Source: Nakamurella endophytica
GTDB taxonomy: Bacteria; Actinomycetota; Actinomycetes; Mycobacteriales; Nakamurellaceae
DNA length: 64,000 bases
Direction: 5' to 3'
Assembly (NCBI RefSeq): GCF_014646215.1
Contig: NZ_BMNA01000012.1
Span: 1 to 64,000, forward strand
The notes under the pieces: model-generated
What the model saw: only the letters and a program-made list of their open reading frames with translations
Told to the model about the DNA's origin: nothing
The model's database searches: none
Shown: positions 41,602 through 50,160 of the stretch, piece after piece
Layout: every line of letters starts with the position of its first letter
How positions within the stretch are numbered: the stretch's first letter is position 1
Translations under genes and position numbers: made by a program

Positions 41602-43212
41602 GTGCAGCAACTCGACGAGCTGGCGGAGCGGTTCTGGGCCTGGCGCGCGCAGTCGCAGCCGCGCAGCCGGGACGACATCGTCCGGCTGGACCGGCCCGCC
41701 GGGTGGCTGCCGGACCTCGGCCCGGACACCGTGCGCCGGCGCACCGCCGAGCGCGACGCGTTCGCCGCCGAGCTGGCGGCGATCGAACCGGTCGAGGTGG
41801 CCGACCGGGTGGACCACCGGTTGCTGCGCTCGGCGCTGGCCCGGGTCGGCTGGGAGAACGACGTCGTCCGGATGTGGACGCAGCCGCGGTTCTACGTCGA
41901 CCAGGCGATCGGGCCGGTGTTCGACACGTTGCTGCGGCCGGGCGTCGACGCGGACCGGGTGGCCGAGGCGACCCGCTACCTGGCCCACGTCCCGGATGTC
42001 GTGGACGTCGCCCTCGAGGTGGTGCCCGAGCACGCGGCCCGGGAGTTCGCCCGGCTCGCCGTCGACGAGCTGGTCGGCGTGGACGCCCGGCTGGACCGGA
42101 TGGTCGCGGCGTTGGCGGCGGTGCCGGGTGCGGACGCCGGCGGGCTGTCCCGGGCCGCCCAGGCGGCGGGCGCCGCGCTGGTGCGCTACCGGGACCGGCT
42201 GCAGGACCTGGAGTCCGGCCTCCCACCGGTCGAGCCGGTCGGTCGGCGGGCGTTCGACCGGTTCCTGGCCGAGGTGGCCTGCATCCCGCTGTCGGCGGAC
42301 GAGATCCGCCGCGTCGGCCGGGTGGAGGCGGACCGGGCCGCCGTCCGGGAACTGCTGGAGAAGCGCCGCGCCCGCGCCGTTCCGCTGCCGGACCTGCCGG
42401 CGGACGCGGCCGCGCAGGCCGAGCGGGAGGCCCGCGACGAGCAGTCGGTGCGCGACTTCTACGAGGCCGCCGACCTGCTGGGCCAGCCACCCTCGCTGCG
42501 GCACTACCGCAACCTGCCGCTGCCGGCCCACCTCGAGGCGCTGCACTTCCTCGGCGTCACCGACGATCTCACCGGGCCGGACCGGCTCGACGAGGACGGG
42601 GTGAGCTACGTCCCCGCGCCCGGGCCGGACCTGCCGTACTTCTACGCCGCCAACGCGCGGGATCCGCGGGCCGGCATCGTCCACGAGGGTGCGCACTACC
42701 AGCAGCTGGCGCTGTCGTGGCGGAACCCGCGACCCGTGCGCCGGCACTACTACGACTCGTCGGCGAACGAGGGCATCGCCTTCTACAACGAGGAGCTGCT
42801 GCTGGCCGCCGGCCTGTTCGACGACGCCCCGCACACCCGCACGGTGATGTGGAACTTCATGCGGCTGCGGGCTCTTCGCGTCGAGCTGGACGTCGGCCTG
42901 GCGGTCGGTGACCTCACCATCCCCGAGGCGGCCGACCTCCTGCGGCGGCACGTCGGCGTGGACGAGGCCACGGCGGCCCAGGAGGCGGCGTTCTTCGCCG
43001 AGACGCCGGGCCAGGCCATGACCTACCAGGTCGGCAAGACGCAGGTGCAGGCGCTGGTGGCGGACGCCGTCCGGTCCCGGCCCGACGGTGACCCGGACCT
43101 GCGCGCGCTGCACGACTCGCTGTGGCGCAACGGCAACGTCCCGATCGCCCTGCAGCGGTGGGAGCTGCTCGGGCTGACCGACGAACTGGCCGCGATCGGC
43201 GTCCCGGTCTGA
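41602..43212 (+). CDS. DUF885-family metallopeptidase
   Basis: A 536-residue helical zinc peptidase of the DUF885 family. The metal motif is HEGAHYQQL (HExxH, near residue 358), and the downstream Glu ligand is in SSANEGIAFYNEELL. No signal peptide is present, so it is cytoplasmic. Beside a LacI-controlled peptide-type importer, hydrolysis of the imported compound is a natural role; this is inference from position. GTG 41602 has GGAGGACAG immediately upstream. It converges on the third importer. Confidence 0.82.
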   Translation: MQQLDELAERFWAWRAQSQPRSRDDIVRLDRPAGWLPDLGPDTVRRRTAERDAFAAELAAIEPVEVADRVDHRLLRSALARVGWENDVVRMWTQPRFYVDQAIGPVFDTLLRPGVDADRVAEATRYLAHVPDVVDVALEVVPEHAAREFARLAVDELVGVDARLDRMVAALAAVPGADAGGLSRAAQAAGAALVRYRDRLQDLESGLPPVEPVGRRAFDRFLAEVACIPLSADEIRRVGRVEADRAAVRELLEKRRARAVPLPDLPADAAAQAEREARDEQSVRDFYEAADLLGQPPSLRHYRNLPLPAHLEALHFLGVTDDLTGPDRLDEDGVSYVPAPGPDLPYFYAANARDPRAGIVHEGAHYQQLALSWRNPRPVRRHYYDSSANEGIAFYNEELLLAAGLFDDAPHTRTVMWNFMRLRALRVELDVGLAVGDLTIPEAADLLRRHVGVDEATAAQEAAFFAETPGQAMTYQVGKTQVQALVADAVRSRPDGDPDLRALHDSLWRNGNVPIALQRWELLGLTDELAAIGVPV

Positions 43213-43214
43213 GG

Positions 43215-43251
43215 CCCGCCGGCGGTCGCCGCCCCGACGCCGGCCGGCGGG
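43215..43251. terminator. Hairpin between convergent DUF885 and permease genes
   Basis: CCCGCCGGC (43215-43223) pairs with GCCGGCGGG (43243-43251) around a 19-nt loop, filling the 39-bp gap between converging stop codons. No U-tract is present. Confidence 0.4.
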
Positions 43252-44085
43252 TCAGCCCTTGACGGCGCCGGCGGTCAGCCCGCGCAGCAGACCGCGCTGC
43301 GCCAGCAGGGTCGCCAGGAACACCGGGACGACGAGCGCCAGTGCCCCGGCCGCCATCGCGCCCCAGTTGATCGAGTCGACGCCGACGAAGCTGACGATGC
43401 CCACGGTCGCCGGCGTGGTGGACGGGCCGGCCAGGATCAGCGGGATGAAGTACTCGCTCCAGGCGGCGATGGCGATGAGCAGCCCGACGGACACCACGCC
43501 GGGCAGCGCCAGCGGCAGCGCGATCCGGAAGAACGCCTGGGCGCGGGACGCGCCGTCCACCCTGGCCGCCTCCTCCAGCTCGATCGGGATGTCCTGGAAG
43601 TAGGAGGCGCTCATCCACACCGCGAACGGCAGCAGGCCCGTCAGGTACGCCAGGGTCAGCCCGGTGTAGGTCCCGACCAGCCCGAAGTCGTTGAAGAACA
43701 GGAACAGCGGGATGATGAAGACCACCGGCGGCACCATCCGGCTGAACAGCAGGAACCCGCCGAGGAACCATCGGCCGCGGAATCGGCCGCGCGCGAACGC
43801 GTAGCCGGCCGGCACGCCGAACCCCAGCGTGCAGACCATCGTGGTGACGGTCAGGATCGCCGAGTTCGCCAGCGAGTCGACGAAGCCGTTCTGGTTCAGG
43901 TCCCGGAAGTTGCGGGTGGTGAACGGGCTGAAGATCTCCGGCGGCACCGACGACGCGTCGACCGGTCGCTTGAAGGCGGTCAGCAGGATCCACAGGAACG
44001 GCACGCCGATGAGCACCAGCCCGACCGCCAGCAGCAGCATCCGGACGGTCTCGACCTGGACCCGCCGGGCGCGGATGCCCGTCAT
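43252..44085 (-). CDS. Carbohydrate ABC transporter permease (MalG type), third importer
   Basis: A 277-residue permease with six helices. The EAA loop IELEEAARVDGASRAQAFFRIALPLALPG lies near residue 160-190, and the C-terminus QRGLLRGLTAGAVKG is MalG-like. ATG 44085 overlaps the partner permease's stop (ATGA). No ATPase gene is nearby. Confidence 0.9.
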   Translation of the reverse strand: MTGIRARRVQVETVRMLLLAVGLVLIGVPFLWILLTAFKRPVDASSVPPEIFSPFTTRNFRDLNQNGFVDSLANSAILTVTTMVCTLGFGVPAGYAFARGRFRGRWFLGGFLLFSRMVPPVVFIIPLFLFFNDFGLVGTYTGLTLAYLTGLLPFAVWMSASYFQDIPIELEEAARVDGASRAQAFFRIALPLALPGVVSVGLLIAIAAWSEYFIPLILAGPSTTPATVGIVSFVGVDSINWGAMAAGALALVVPVFLATLLAQRGLLRGLTAGAVKG

Positions 44086-45014
44086 CGCCAGCTCCGCCGG
44101 CCGGCGACCAGGTACAGCAGGCCGACCGACACGGCGATCAGGACGATGAGCAGCACGCCCATCGCGGCCGCGTACCCGACCTGGTTGTAGAACAGCCCGG
44201 TGTTGTAGATCTGCAGGTTCAGCGGGGTGCTGGCGATGCCGGGACCGCCCGTGGTGAGCACCTGGATGCCCTCGAACTTCCGGAAGGCGTCGATGAAGCG
44301 CAGCACGACGGCGATGAACAGCACCGGTCGCAGCGCGGGCAACGTCACGTGCCAGAAGACCTGCCACATGTTGGCGCCGTCCGAGACCGCCGCCTCCTTC
44401 AGCTGTGTCGAGACGCCCAGCAGCCCGGCGAGCAGCAGCACCGCCTGGAACGGGACGCCGGTCCACATGTCGGAGATCAGCACGGCCGGCATGGCCAGCG
44501 CCGGGTTGCCGAGCCACAGCGGCTGCGGCAGGTGCACGGTCCCGAGGAAGTAGTTGATCCATCCGGCGTCGTTGTTGAACATGGCCCGCCAGGTCAGCGC
44601 GACGACGATCGGCGCCGTCATGATCGGCAGCATGTACAGCGCCCGGATGAACCCGACGCCGCGGATCCGGGAGTCCAGCAGCACCGCCAGCACCAGCCCG
44701 AAGACGGTGGTCAGCACCGTGCTGCCGATGACCAGGTAGGCGGTGTTGAAGATGATCCGCGGGATCTCCGGGTCGTGCAGCAGCCGGTCGAAGTTGGCCA
44801 GCCCGACGAACTTCCAGTTCTTCGACTTGACCAGGTCGTAGTCGGTGAACGCCAGGCCGATCGAGATGGCGAACGGCACGGCGGTGACCGCGAGCATGAT
44901 CAGCAGGGACGGCCAGGACGCCGCCAGCAGGAAGTGCTTGTCGAGGAAGCCCCGGACGGGCGTGCCCCGGCGGACCGCGGGGGCACGCCGATCCGCGAGT
45001 GCGGTCGAGGTCAT
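44082..45014 (-). CDS. Carbohydrate ABC transporter permease (MalF type), third importer
   Basis: A 310-residue permease with six helices. The EAA loop reads QLKEAAVSDGANMWQVFWHVTLPALRP near residue 215, and the conserved MLPIMTAPIVVALTWRAMFN segment lies near 125. ATG 45014 follows the binding-protein gene by 28 bases. It pairs with the MalG-type permease downstream. Confidence 0.9.
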   Translation of the reverse strand: MTSTALADRRAPAVRRGTPVRGFLDKHFLLAASWPSLLIMLAVTAVPFAISIGLAFTDYDLVKSKNWKFVGLANFDRLLHDPEIPRIIFNTAYLVIGSTVLTTVFGLVLAVLLDSRIRGVGFIRALYMLPIMTAPIVVALTWRAMFNNDAGWINYFLGTVHLPQPLWLGNPALAMPAVLISDMWTGVPFQAVLLLAGLLGVSTQLKEAAVSDGANMWQVFWHVTLPALRPVLFIAVVLRFIDAFRKFEGIQVLTTGGPGIASTPLNLQIYNTGLFYNQVGYAAAMGVLLIVLIAVSVGLLYLVAGRRSWR

Positions 45015-45042
45015 TCGATCTCTCTCGGTGACGGTGCCCGGA

Positions 45043-46515
45043 TCAGCTGGCCGGGAACGGCTTCGGGTAGCCCGCGGACTTCATGATGGTGTCGACGCCC
45101 TGCTTCATGGTGGCCATCACCTGGTCGACCGGCGTCTGCGTGGTGACCAGGTCCGACAGGCCGGTGGAGATCGGCGGGATGATCGCCACACCCTCGTCGA
45201 TGAACGGCAGCAGCGCGACGTCCGGGTGCGCCAGGATGTACGACAGCGCGGTGGCGAAGCTCGGCGGCAGCACCGACGACGTCGCCGGATCCTTGACCAC
45301 CGCCAGGCGGGACGGGGTGAGCAGCGCCTTGGCCGCCACCGCGTCCTTCTGCATCTGCGGCGAGGTCAGGTACTGGATCAACTGCCAGGCCGCGCCCTTG
45401 TGCTCGGAGGCCGCGTTCATCCACACGCCGAACGGCTGCACCAGCGAGCAGTGGTCGGGGTTGGCCGGCTGGCACGGCATGGCCGCGAACTTGGCCACGT
45501 CGGCGACCTTGGACTTGTCGGGGTCCAGCACCTGCGGGATCGTCCCGGAGTCGTCCTGCCACATGGCCACCCGACCCTGCTGGAAGTCCTGCAGACAGTT
45601 GGTGACCAGGTAGGTCGAGATGCCCTTGGGTGCAGCGGTGGTCAGCAGGGTGCGGTAGAAGTTTCCGAACTGGCTGGCCTGCGGCTCCGTGCCGATCAGG
45701 AAGTTCCACTTCTTGTCGAAGTACGTGCCGGTCACCGGGTTGTTCCACGGCACGAACCAGTTCCACAGCTGGAAACCCGAGTAGAGCGTCTGCGACTTGT
45801 CGGCCCGCACGCAGAACCCGGCGTGGTCCCCGGTGGTCAGCTTCTGGGCGTCCGCCAGAAGCTCGGCGGGCGTCGTCGGCGGGTTGGCGATCCCGGCGTC
45901 GGCGAACATCTTCGAGTTGTAGTAGAGGACCGCTCCACCGGTGTGCGAGGCGATGCAGTAGGTCTTGCCGCCCTGCTGGCACGCCGACTCGACATCCGGT
46001 GCGATGTCCTTGAAGTCGTAGTCGGAGGCGGTCTGCTGGGGATCACCGATGTAGGGATCCAGGGGCTCGGCGCCACCGCTGCCGACGAACGCGGTGATCT
46101 TCTCGGATCCGGTGAAGAAGACGTCCAGGCCCTTGTCCTTGGCGCTGAGCTGCAGCGGGATCTTCTGGTCCATCGCCGCGACGGGCAGCTGCACGAAGTT
46201 GACCTTGATGCCGGTCTTCTCCGTGAAGTCGCCCATCCTGGTCTTGTAGAAGTCGAACTCGTCGACGGTGGAGTAGGTCTCGACGGTGATGGTCTGCCCG
46301 GCGAACGCCTTGGGGTCGTAGGAGCCGCCGCCCCCGCTGCCGGAGCCGCCGCCGGAGGAGCCCGACCCGGCGGACGACGAGGAGGAGGACTGGGACGACG
46401 CGGAGGACGAGGAGCCGCTCCCCGAGTCCGATCCGGACCCGCACGCGGCGGTGAGGAGCCCGGCGACCGCCAGCACGGCGACGACGGGCGGGATGCGATG
46501 TGGCCTGCGGGACAT
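45043..46515 (-). CDS. Sugar-binding lipoprotein of third importer
   Basis: A 490-residue family 1 solute-binding protein. The signal ends in the lipobox LTAAC (Cys near residue 25), then a Ser/Gly-rich spacer to about 65; the mature domain starts AGQTITVETYSTVDEFDFYKTRMGDF. Four further Cys residues suggest disulfides. ATG 46515 is preferred over ATG 46527 because GGAG lies at proper distance only from the former. Together with the neighbouring dehydratase gene, an acid sugar or sugar ligand is likely. Confidence 0.87.
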   Translation of the reverse strand: MSRRPHRIPPVVAVLAVAGLLTAACGSGSDSGSGSSSSASSQSSSSSSAGSGSSGGGSGSGGGGSYDPKAFAGQTITVETYSTVDEFDFYKTRMGDFTEKTGIKVNFVQLPVAAMDQKIPLQLSAKDKGLDVFFTGSEKITAFVGSGGAEPLDPYIGDPQQTASDYDFKDIAPDVESACQQGGKTYCIASHTGGAVLYYNSKMFADAGIANPPTTPAELLADAQKLTTGDHAGFCVRADKSQTLYSGFQLWNWFVPWNNPVTGTYFDKKWNFLIGTEPQASQFGNFYRTLLTTAAPKGISTYLVTNCLQDFQQGRVAMWQDDSGTIPQVLDPDKSKVADVAKFAAMPCQPANPDHCSLVQPFGVWMNAASEHKGAAWQLIQYLTSPQMQKDAVAAKALLTPSRLAVVKDPATSSVLPPSFATALSYILAHPDVALLPFIDEGVAIIPPISTGLSDLVTTQTPVDQVMATMKQGVDTIMKSAGYPKPFPAS

Positions 46516-46747
46516 CGGTGTCTCCATCAGCTCGAACCGGGAGGGGTGGGGTGGCGCGGATGCGCTGGGTGTGCGCGGTGCCCGGAAGGATCGTCAGTGA
46601 CCGGGACGTCGGCCCGCCGCCGGTGACGGCTGCGCGGCGCAGCCGCCGCGCGGGGACGCTGCATGCGGCCGGAGTCGGCGGCCGGGTGAGCGGGAGCATG
46701 GCACAGGGGTGACGAGGGCGGCAACGGCGCGAGGTCACGGTCGTGCA

Positions 46748-47986
46748 TCACCGCAGATCCCCGAGTGCGGTGACGGTCCTGGTGGTGTCCGGGTGATCGA
46801 GCACGTCCGGACGCAGAGCCGTTCCCAGGCCCGGGGTGTCCGGTGGGGCGATGCGCCCGTCCGCGATTTGGGGGAGTTCGGTGACGACGTCCCGGTACCA
46901 GCCGGTGTAGTACGCCCGCACCGTCTCCTGCAGGACCGCGTTGGGTGCGTGGACCGCCAGGTGGGTGGACGCGGTGAGTACCACCGGTCCGGTGCAGTCG
47001 TGCGGCGCCACCGGCAGGTGGCGCGTCTCGGCCATGGCGCTGATCCGCTGGGCCTCGCTGAGGCCACCGACCCAGCCGAGGTCGAACATGACGACGTCCG
47101 CGGCCTGCCGGTCGAGCAGCTGCGCGAACGACCAGCGGGTGCCCAGCGTCTCGCCCAGGGCGACCGGGACCCGGCTGGACCGCGCGAAGCGCGCGACGGC
47201 CTCGAGATCGTCCGCCTTGAGCGGGTCCTCGATCCAGTACAGGCCGAGATCGGCCGTCGCCTCGGCGATCCGCCGGGCCGTCGGCAGGTCCCACAGGGCG
47301 TGCAGCTCCAGCATGACGTCCATCGAGTCCCCGACGGCGTCCCGGATCTCCCGGAGCTTGCCGGTGCCCTCGCGCAGCTGGGCGGGGGAGATGTCGTGCC
47401 CTGCGGTCGCGGCGGCGTACTCGTCGAACGGCCACAGCTTCATACCGGTGATGCCCTGCCCGAGCAGGTCCGACGCCAGGTCGCCCGGACGGCGGATGGC
47501 CGCCTCGAGGTCCTCGTACGGGCCGGGCCGGTCCGCTGTCGGCAGGCCCCGGTCGCCGGGCGTCGCGCGATCGCTGGCCAGCAGCGCGCCGGCGTTGCCG
47601 CGCCCGTACCCGTATCCGGCGCAGGTGTTGTAGATGCGGATGTCGTCGCGGACCCGGCCACCCAGCACCTCGTACAGCGGGCGACCGTCGGCCTGGCCAC
47701 GGATGTCCCACAGGGCGAGGTCCACGGCCGACAGCCCGCGGGTCTCGGCGCCGGTGCCGCCGTACCCGACGAAGGTGTCGTAGAGCCGGCGCCAGTGGTG
47801 CCCGGTGCGCAGCGGGTCGGTGCCCAGCAGGTGCGGGGCGACCGTCTCGTGGATGTGCGCCTCCACCGTCGCCGGGCCGATGCAGGTCTCGCCGAGACCG
47901 ATCGGCCCCTCGTCGGTGTGCACCTGCACCCACAGCTGTTGCCGGTGGCGCGGGATGCGGACCGTCTCGACCGCGGTGACCTTCAT
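46748..47986 (-). CDS. Enolase-superfamily acid-sugar dehydratase-like enzyme (MR/MLE group)
   Basis: A 412-residue mandelate racemase/muconate lactonising-type enzyme. The capping domain (MKVTAVETVRIPRHRQQLWVQVHTDEGPIGLGE) precedes the barrel. Metal ligands are in MLELHALWD, YWIEDPL and VALGETLG; GMKLWPFDEYA holds the first Lys/Trp region, and the general-base His is in VAPHDCTGPV. Metal-ligand and PHD...GP patterns match dehydratases such as galactonate or related acid-sugar enzymes better than racemases. It is followed by the importer genes, so it probably dehydrates the imported sugar acid. ATG 47986 is set by homology; the ribosome site is weak. Confidence 0.82.
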   Translation of the reverse strand: MKVTAVETVRIPRHRQQLWVQVHTDEGPIGLGETCIGPATVEAHIHETVAPHLLGTDPLRTGHHWRRLYDTFVGYGGTGAETRGLSAVDLALWDIRGQADGRPLYEVLGGRVRDDIRIYNTCAGYGYGRGNAGALLASDRATPGDRGLPTADRPGPYEDLEAAIRRPGDLASDLLGQGITGMKLWPFDEYAAATAGHDISPAQLREGTGKLREIRDAVGDSMDVMLELHALWDLPTARRIAEATADLGLYWIEDPLKADDLEAVARFARSSRVPVALGETLGTRWSFAQLLDRQAADVVMFDLGWVGGLSEAQRISAMAETRHLPVAPHDCTGPVVLTASTHLAVHAPNAVLQETVRAYYTGWYRDVVTELPQIADGRIAPPDTPGLGTALRPDVLDHPDTTRTVTALGDLR

Positions 47987-48177
47987 ACGGCGCCCGGAGG
48001 TCGGCCGGCTGGCGCGGCGCCGCGGTGGTGCAGGGCTGCCGCCGCCCGGCCCGCGCCGGCGCAGCCCGCGACGCCGACACACCGCACCGGCTCGGTCTGC
48101 ATCGCCCTGCGGCCTCTCTGCCTGGGTGGTGCCCCGGGCCTCCGGCCGCACCGACCCGGCGGCGTCCCGCGACGTAC

Positions 48178-48197
48178 TGTTAACAATAGATTATTAC
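48178..48197 (-). promoter_or_regulatory. A/T-rich promoter/operator island upstream of the dehydratase-importer genes
   Basis: TGTTAACA (48178-48185) is an 8-bp palindrome followed by ATAGATTATTACC, an island of about 20 A/T-rich bases in a G/C-rich region and 190 bases upstream of the minus-strand dehydratase gene. It probably marks the operon promoter and the site of a GntR- or LacI-type regulator. No regulator gene is adjacent. Confidence 0.4.
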
Positions 48198-48249
48198 CAG
48201 GTGTGCTGGCCGGGCGCGCGGGGAACGCGCCGGCGTCCCGATCGTCGGC

Positions 48250-48277
48250 GGTCCGTGCCGGTCGGCCGGCACGGACC
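48250..48277. terminator. Perfect 12-bp hairpin in the gene-free region
   Basis: GGTCCGTGCCGG (48250-48261), loop TCGG, then the exact complement to 48277. A tetraloop with this stem is very stable. It has no adjoining gene; it could end the tRNA transcript running from 49219 or an unannotated RNA. Confidence 0.45.
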
Positions 48278-48936
48278 CGGCGGGCAGCGCGGCGCGCCGC
48301 TGGGGCCGCAGCAACGCGCCGGAGAGTCCTCACCAACGCGCCGGTGACGCCGCATCAAGAGGTTGCGATGTGACCTCGCGGTGGCGGGGGCGTCGGGACC
48401 GGACGACCGGAGGCGGGGGACCGGTCGGTCGACCTGCACGGGCGCGGCCCGCGTCACCGTGCGGCCGCGCCACGAGGTCCGGCCGGCGCGCCGCGGGGGT
48501 CTGCGACCGGAGGGACCCGGCCGGAAGGGACGGCCTGGGACCGGGCTCGTGGCCGTGGTCGGGCAGTGCTCCGCGGTCGGGTCCCAGCCCGGGTGTCGCG
48601 TGAGGACCATCGGTCGAGGGTCACGGGCCCGCGCGGCCCGGCATCCGGGCGTGGCCCTCGCGACCACGGCCGTCGGGCGACGTCCCGGGCCGGATGCGGC
48701 CGGACGTCGACGGGGCGACCGCGCACTTCCGCGTGGTCACCGCGGGCGGGCGACCCGCACGGGCCTTGCGGGTGCGGACGTCGGGCCGTGTGCCCGCCCG
48801 GACATTCCTGTCGTCCGGGGTTGGGACAGCAGCGGACGGGCGGCCGGCGTCCGGAGTGGCGATCCAACGGTGCGGTCGCTGCGCGGCGGGCCGGGTGGGC
48901 TCACGCCGAGCGGGCGCGCCGGTGGGGCGGAACTAC

Positions 48937-49011
48937 TGGTGGGCGATACTGGGATTGAACCAGTGACCTCTTCCGTGTCAGGGAAGCGCTCTCCCGCTGA
49001 GCTAATCGCCC
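48937..49011 (-). tRNA. tRNA-Val (anticodon GAC)
   Basis: A full cloverleaf on the minus strand: acceptor GGGCGAT/ATCGCCC, D-arm with AGCTCAGCGGGAGAGC, anticodon stem CTTCC with loop CTGACAC (GAC), T-arm CTGG/TTCAATC. CCA is encoded. It is the last of three tandem tRNA genes and nearly identical to the plus-strand tRNA-Val at 50086. Confidence 0.95.
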
Positions 49012-49036
49012 GGGACGGCCGGTGGAACCGACCTCG

Positions 49037-49107
49037 AGGTGGGAACGGGATTCGAACCCGTGTATACGGCTTTGCAGGCCGCTGCCTCGCCTCTCGGCCA
49101 TCCCACC
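49037..49107 (-). tRNA. tRNA-Cys (anticodon GCA)
   Basis: Acceptor GGTGGGA/TCCCACC, a D-arm with GGCCGAGAGGC, anticodon loop CTGCAAA (GCA) and T-arm ACGGG/TTCGAAT. The discriminator is U, as in all tRNA-Cys, and CCA is not encoded. It lies 25 bases upstream of tRNA-Val in the same transcript. Confidence 0.95.
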
Positions 49108-49146
49108 ATGGCAGGGTGCGCCGAAGGGCCGGCGGAGCCTGTGCCG

Positions 49147-49219
49147 AGCGGACGACGGGATTCGAACCCGCGACCCTCACCTTGGCAAGGTGATGCGCTA
49201 CCAACTGCGCTACGTCCGC
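49147..49219 (-). tRNA. tRNA-Gly (anticodon GCC)
   Basis: Acceptor GCGGACG/CGTCCGC, D-arm AGCGCAGTTGGTAGCGC, anticodon stem and loop CACCT/TGCCAAG (GCC), T-arm GCGGG/TTCGAAT. The discriminator is U and CCA is not encoded. It is the first gene of the Gly-Cys-Val tRNA cluster, an order common in actinobacteria. Confidence 0.95.
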
Positions 49220-49278
49220 GTGCTCCGCCCGAAGGCCCGGAACCTGCGTCCCGAACCGTCCTTGCGGTGCGATCGTCG

Positions 49279-49307
49279 ACTCTAGCCGACCGGCTGATGC
49301 GTTCCAA
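49279..49307 (-). promoter_or_regulatory. Promoter of the Gly-Cys-Val tRNA cluster
   Basis: The minus strand reads TTGGAA (49307-49302), a 17-nt spacer and TAGAGT (49284-49279). Transcription would start about 50 bases before tRNA-Gly. Both hexamers fit the housekeeping consensus. Confidence 0.6.
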
Positions 49308-49382
49308 ACTGCCTGGCGCGGTGACCCGCTGACTCCCCGACGGCGGGACCGGCCGGACCGCTGGGCGGGCCGGCGCGAGGGG

Positions 49383-49829
49383 TCAGCTCAGGGCGGTTCC
49401 GGGCAGCGACTCCGCCAGCAGCCGGTCGATCTCGCGGTCGATGTCGAAGTACACGTCCTCGGCGCCCAGCTCGACCGCGTCCAGGGTGTCGCGGACGAAG
49501 GCGGTCATCGCCGACCGGTCCGCCAGCAGCCGCGCGCGGCCGGCCGGGGAGTCGAGCTCCAGGATCACCACGTCCTCGCACGGGAACAGCTGCACGTCGC
49601 CGGTGCCGGCCGGGCGGTCGACGCCGTCCACCAGCAGCTGGCGGCCGAAGACCCACTCCACGCCCGCCGCGCCGGGGATCGAGAACACCATCCGGACGGC
49701 GAAGGGGTCGCGGGTGTGGAACTGCAGGTCCGCGTCGACGGGCACGTCGCCCCCGTCGGTGACCAGCGTCATGACGGTGGTGGCGACGACGGTGCGGTGA
49801 CGCTGGGCGGTGACGGGCTGGGGAGTCAT
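49383..49829 (-). CDS. SsgA-family sporulation/cell-division regulator
   Basis: A 148-residue SsgA-like protein: FHTRDPFAVRMVFSIPGAAGVEWVFGRQLLVDG matches the DPYAV..F....W.F.R.LL..G core of the family, GDVQLFPC the next strand, and FVRDTLDAVELGAED the C-terminal part. SsgB-type members help place FtsZ rings in sporulating actinomycetes and are also found in non-sporulating relatives. ATG 49829 opens directly into the family domain. The gene stands alone just upstream of the tRNA cluster. Confidence 0.85.
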   Translation of the reverse strand: MTPQPVTAQRHRTVVATTVMTLVTDGGDVPVDADLQFHTRDPFAVRMVFSIPGAAGVEWVFGRQLLVDGVDRPAGTGDVQLFPCEDVVILELDSPAGRARLLADRSAMTAFVRDTLDAVELGAEDVYFDIDREIDRLLAESLPGTALS

Positions 49830-50043
49830 CTCGGGTGTTCCTACCGTTCTGTGCCACCCGTCGGCGACCGGGACTGTCGCTGTGCTGACCGGGAGGCGTG
49901 TCGTAGAGGGGACGGCCCGACCGCCGGAGCATCACGCGGAACCCTGGAGTTCACCCGTTCAGCCCAGTTCGACCGGGAATAGTGCGTTGCCGTGCACATC
50001 TCGGTTCGGGGCGAGGGCGGTCTCGGTGTGGAGTCCGATCGGG

Positions 50044-50049
50044 TATTGT
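50044..50049 (+). promoter_or_regulatory. Possible -10 element of tRNA-Val(CAC)
   Basis: TATTGT, 37 bases before the tRNA gene, is the best -10 match. The -35 region at 17 bases upstream is poor, so support is limited. Confidence 0.3.
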
Positions 50050-50085
50050 CTCGTCTCGCCCCACCCGGTCACGGCCGGACGGCCG

Positions 50086-50160
50086 GGGCGATTAGCTCAG
50101 CGGGAGAGCGCTTCGTTCACACCGAAGAGGTCACTGGTTCGATCCCAGTATCGCCCACCA
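50086..50160 (+). tRNA. tRNA-Val (anticodon CAC)
   Basis: Acceptor GGGCGAT/ATCGCCC, D-arm AGCTCAGCGGGAGAGC, anticodon stem CTTCG/CGAAG with loop TTCACAC (CAC), T-arm CTGG/TTCGATC, and an encoded CCA ending at 50160. It differs from tRNA-Val(GAC) mainly in the anticodon arm, so the two form a 75-base inverted repeat across 1.1 kb. Confidence 0.95.

Larger units (their letters stand above)
47987..48936. other. 950-bp stretch without a recognisable gene
   Basis: Between the dehydratase gene and tRNA-Val, no frame has a recognisable domain or convincing start. Long frames here are Arg/Gly/Pro-rich in several phases at once, as expected for non-coding G/C-rich DNA. The stretch contains an A/T-rich island at 48178-48197 and a perfect 12-bp hairpin at 48250-48277. 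It could hide a small RNA or decayed gene. Confidence 0.5.

Noticed and set aside
48363-49193. 276-codon plus-strand frame across the tRNA cluster
   Set aside because: It runs through tRNA genes on the other strand (GIEPVTSS-type translations are typical tRNA shadows) and has no domain.
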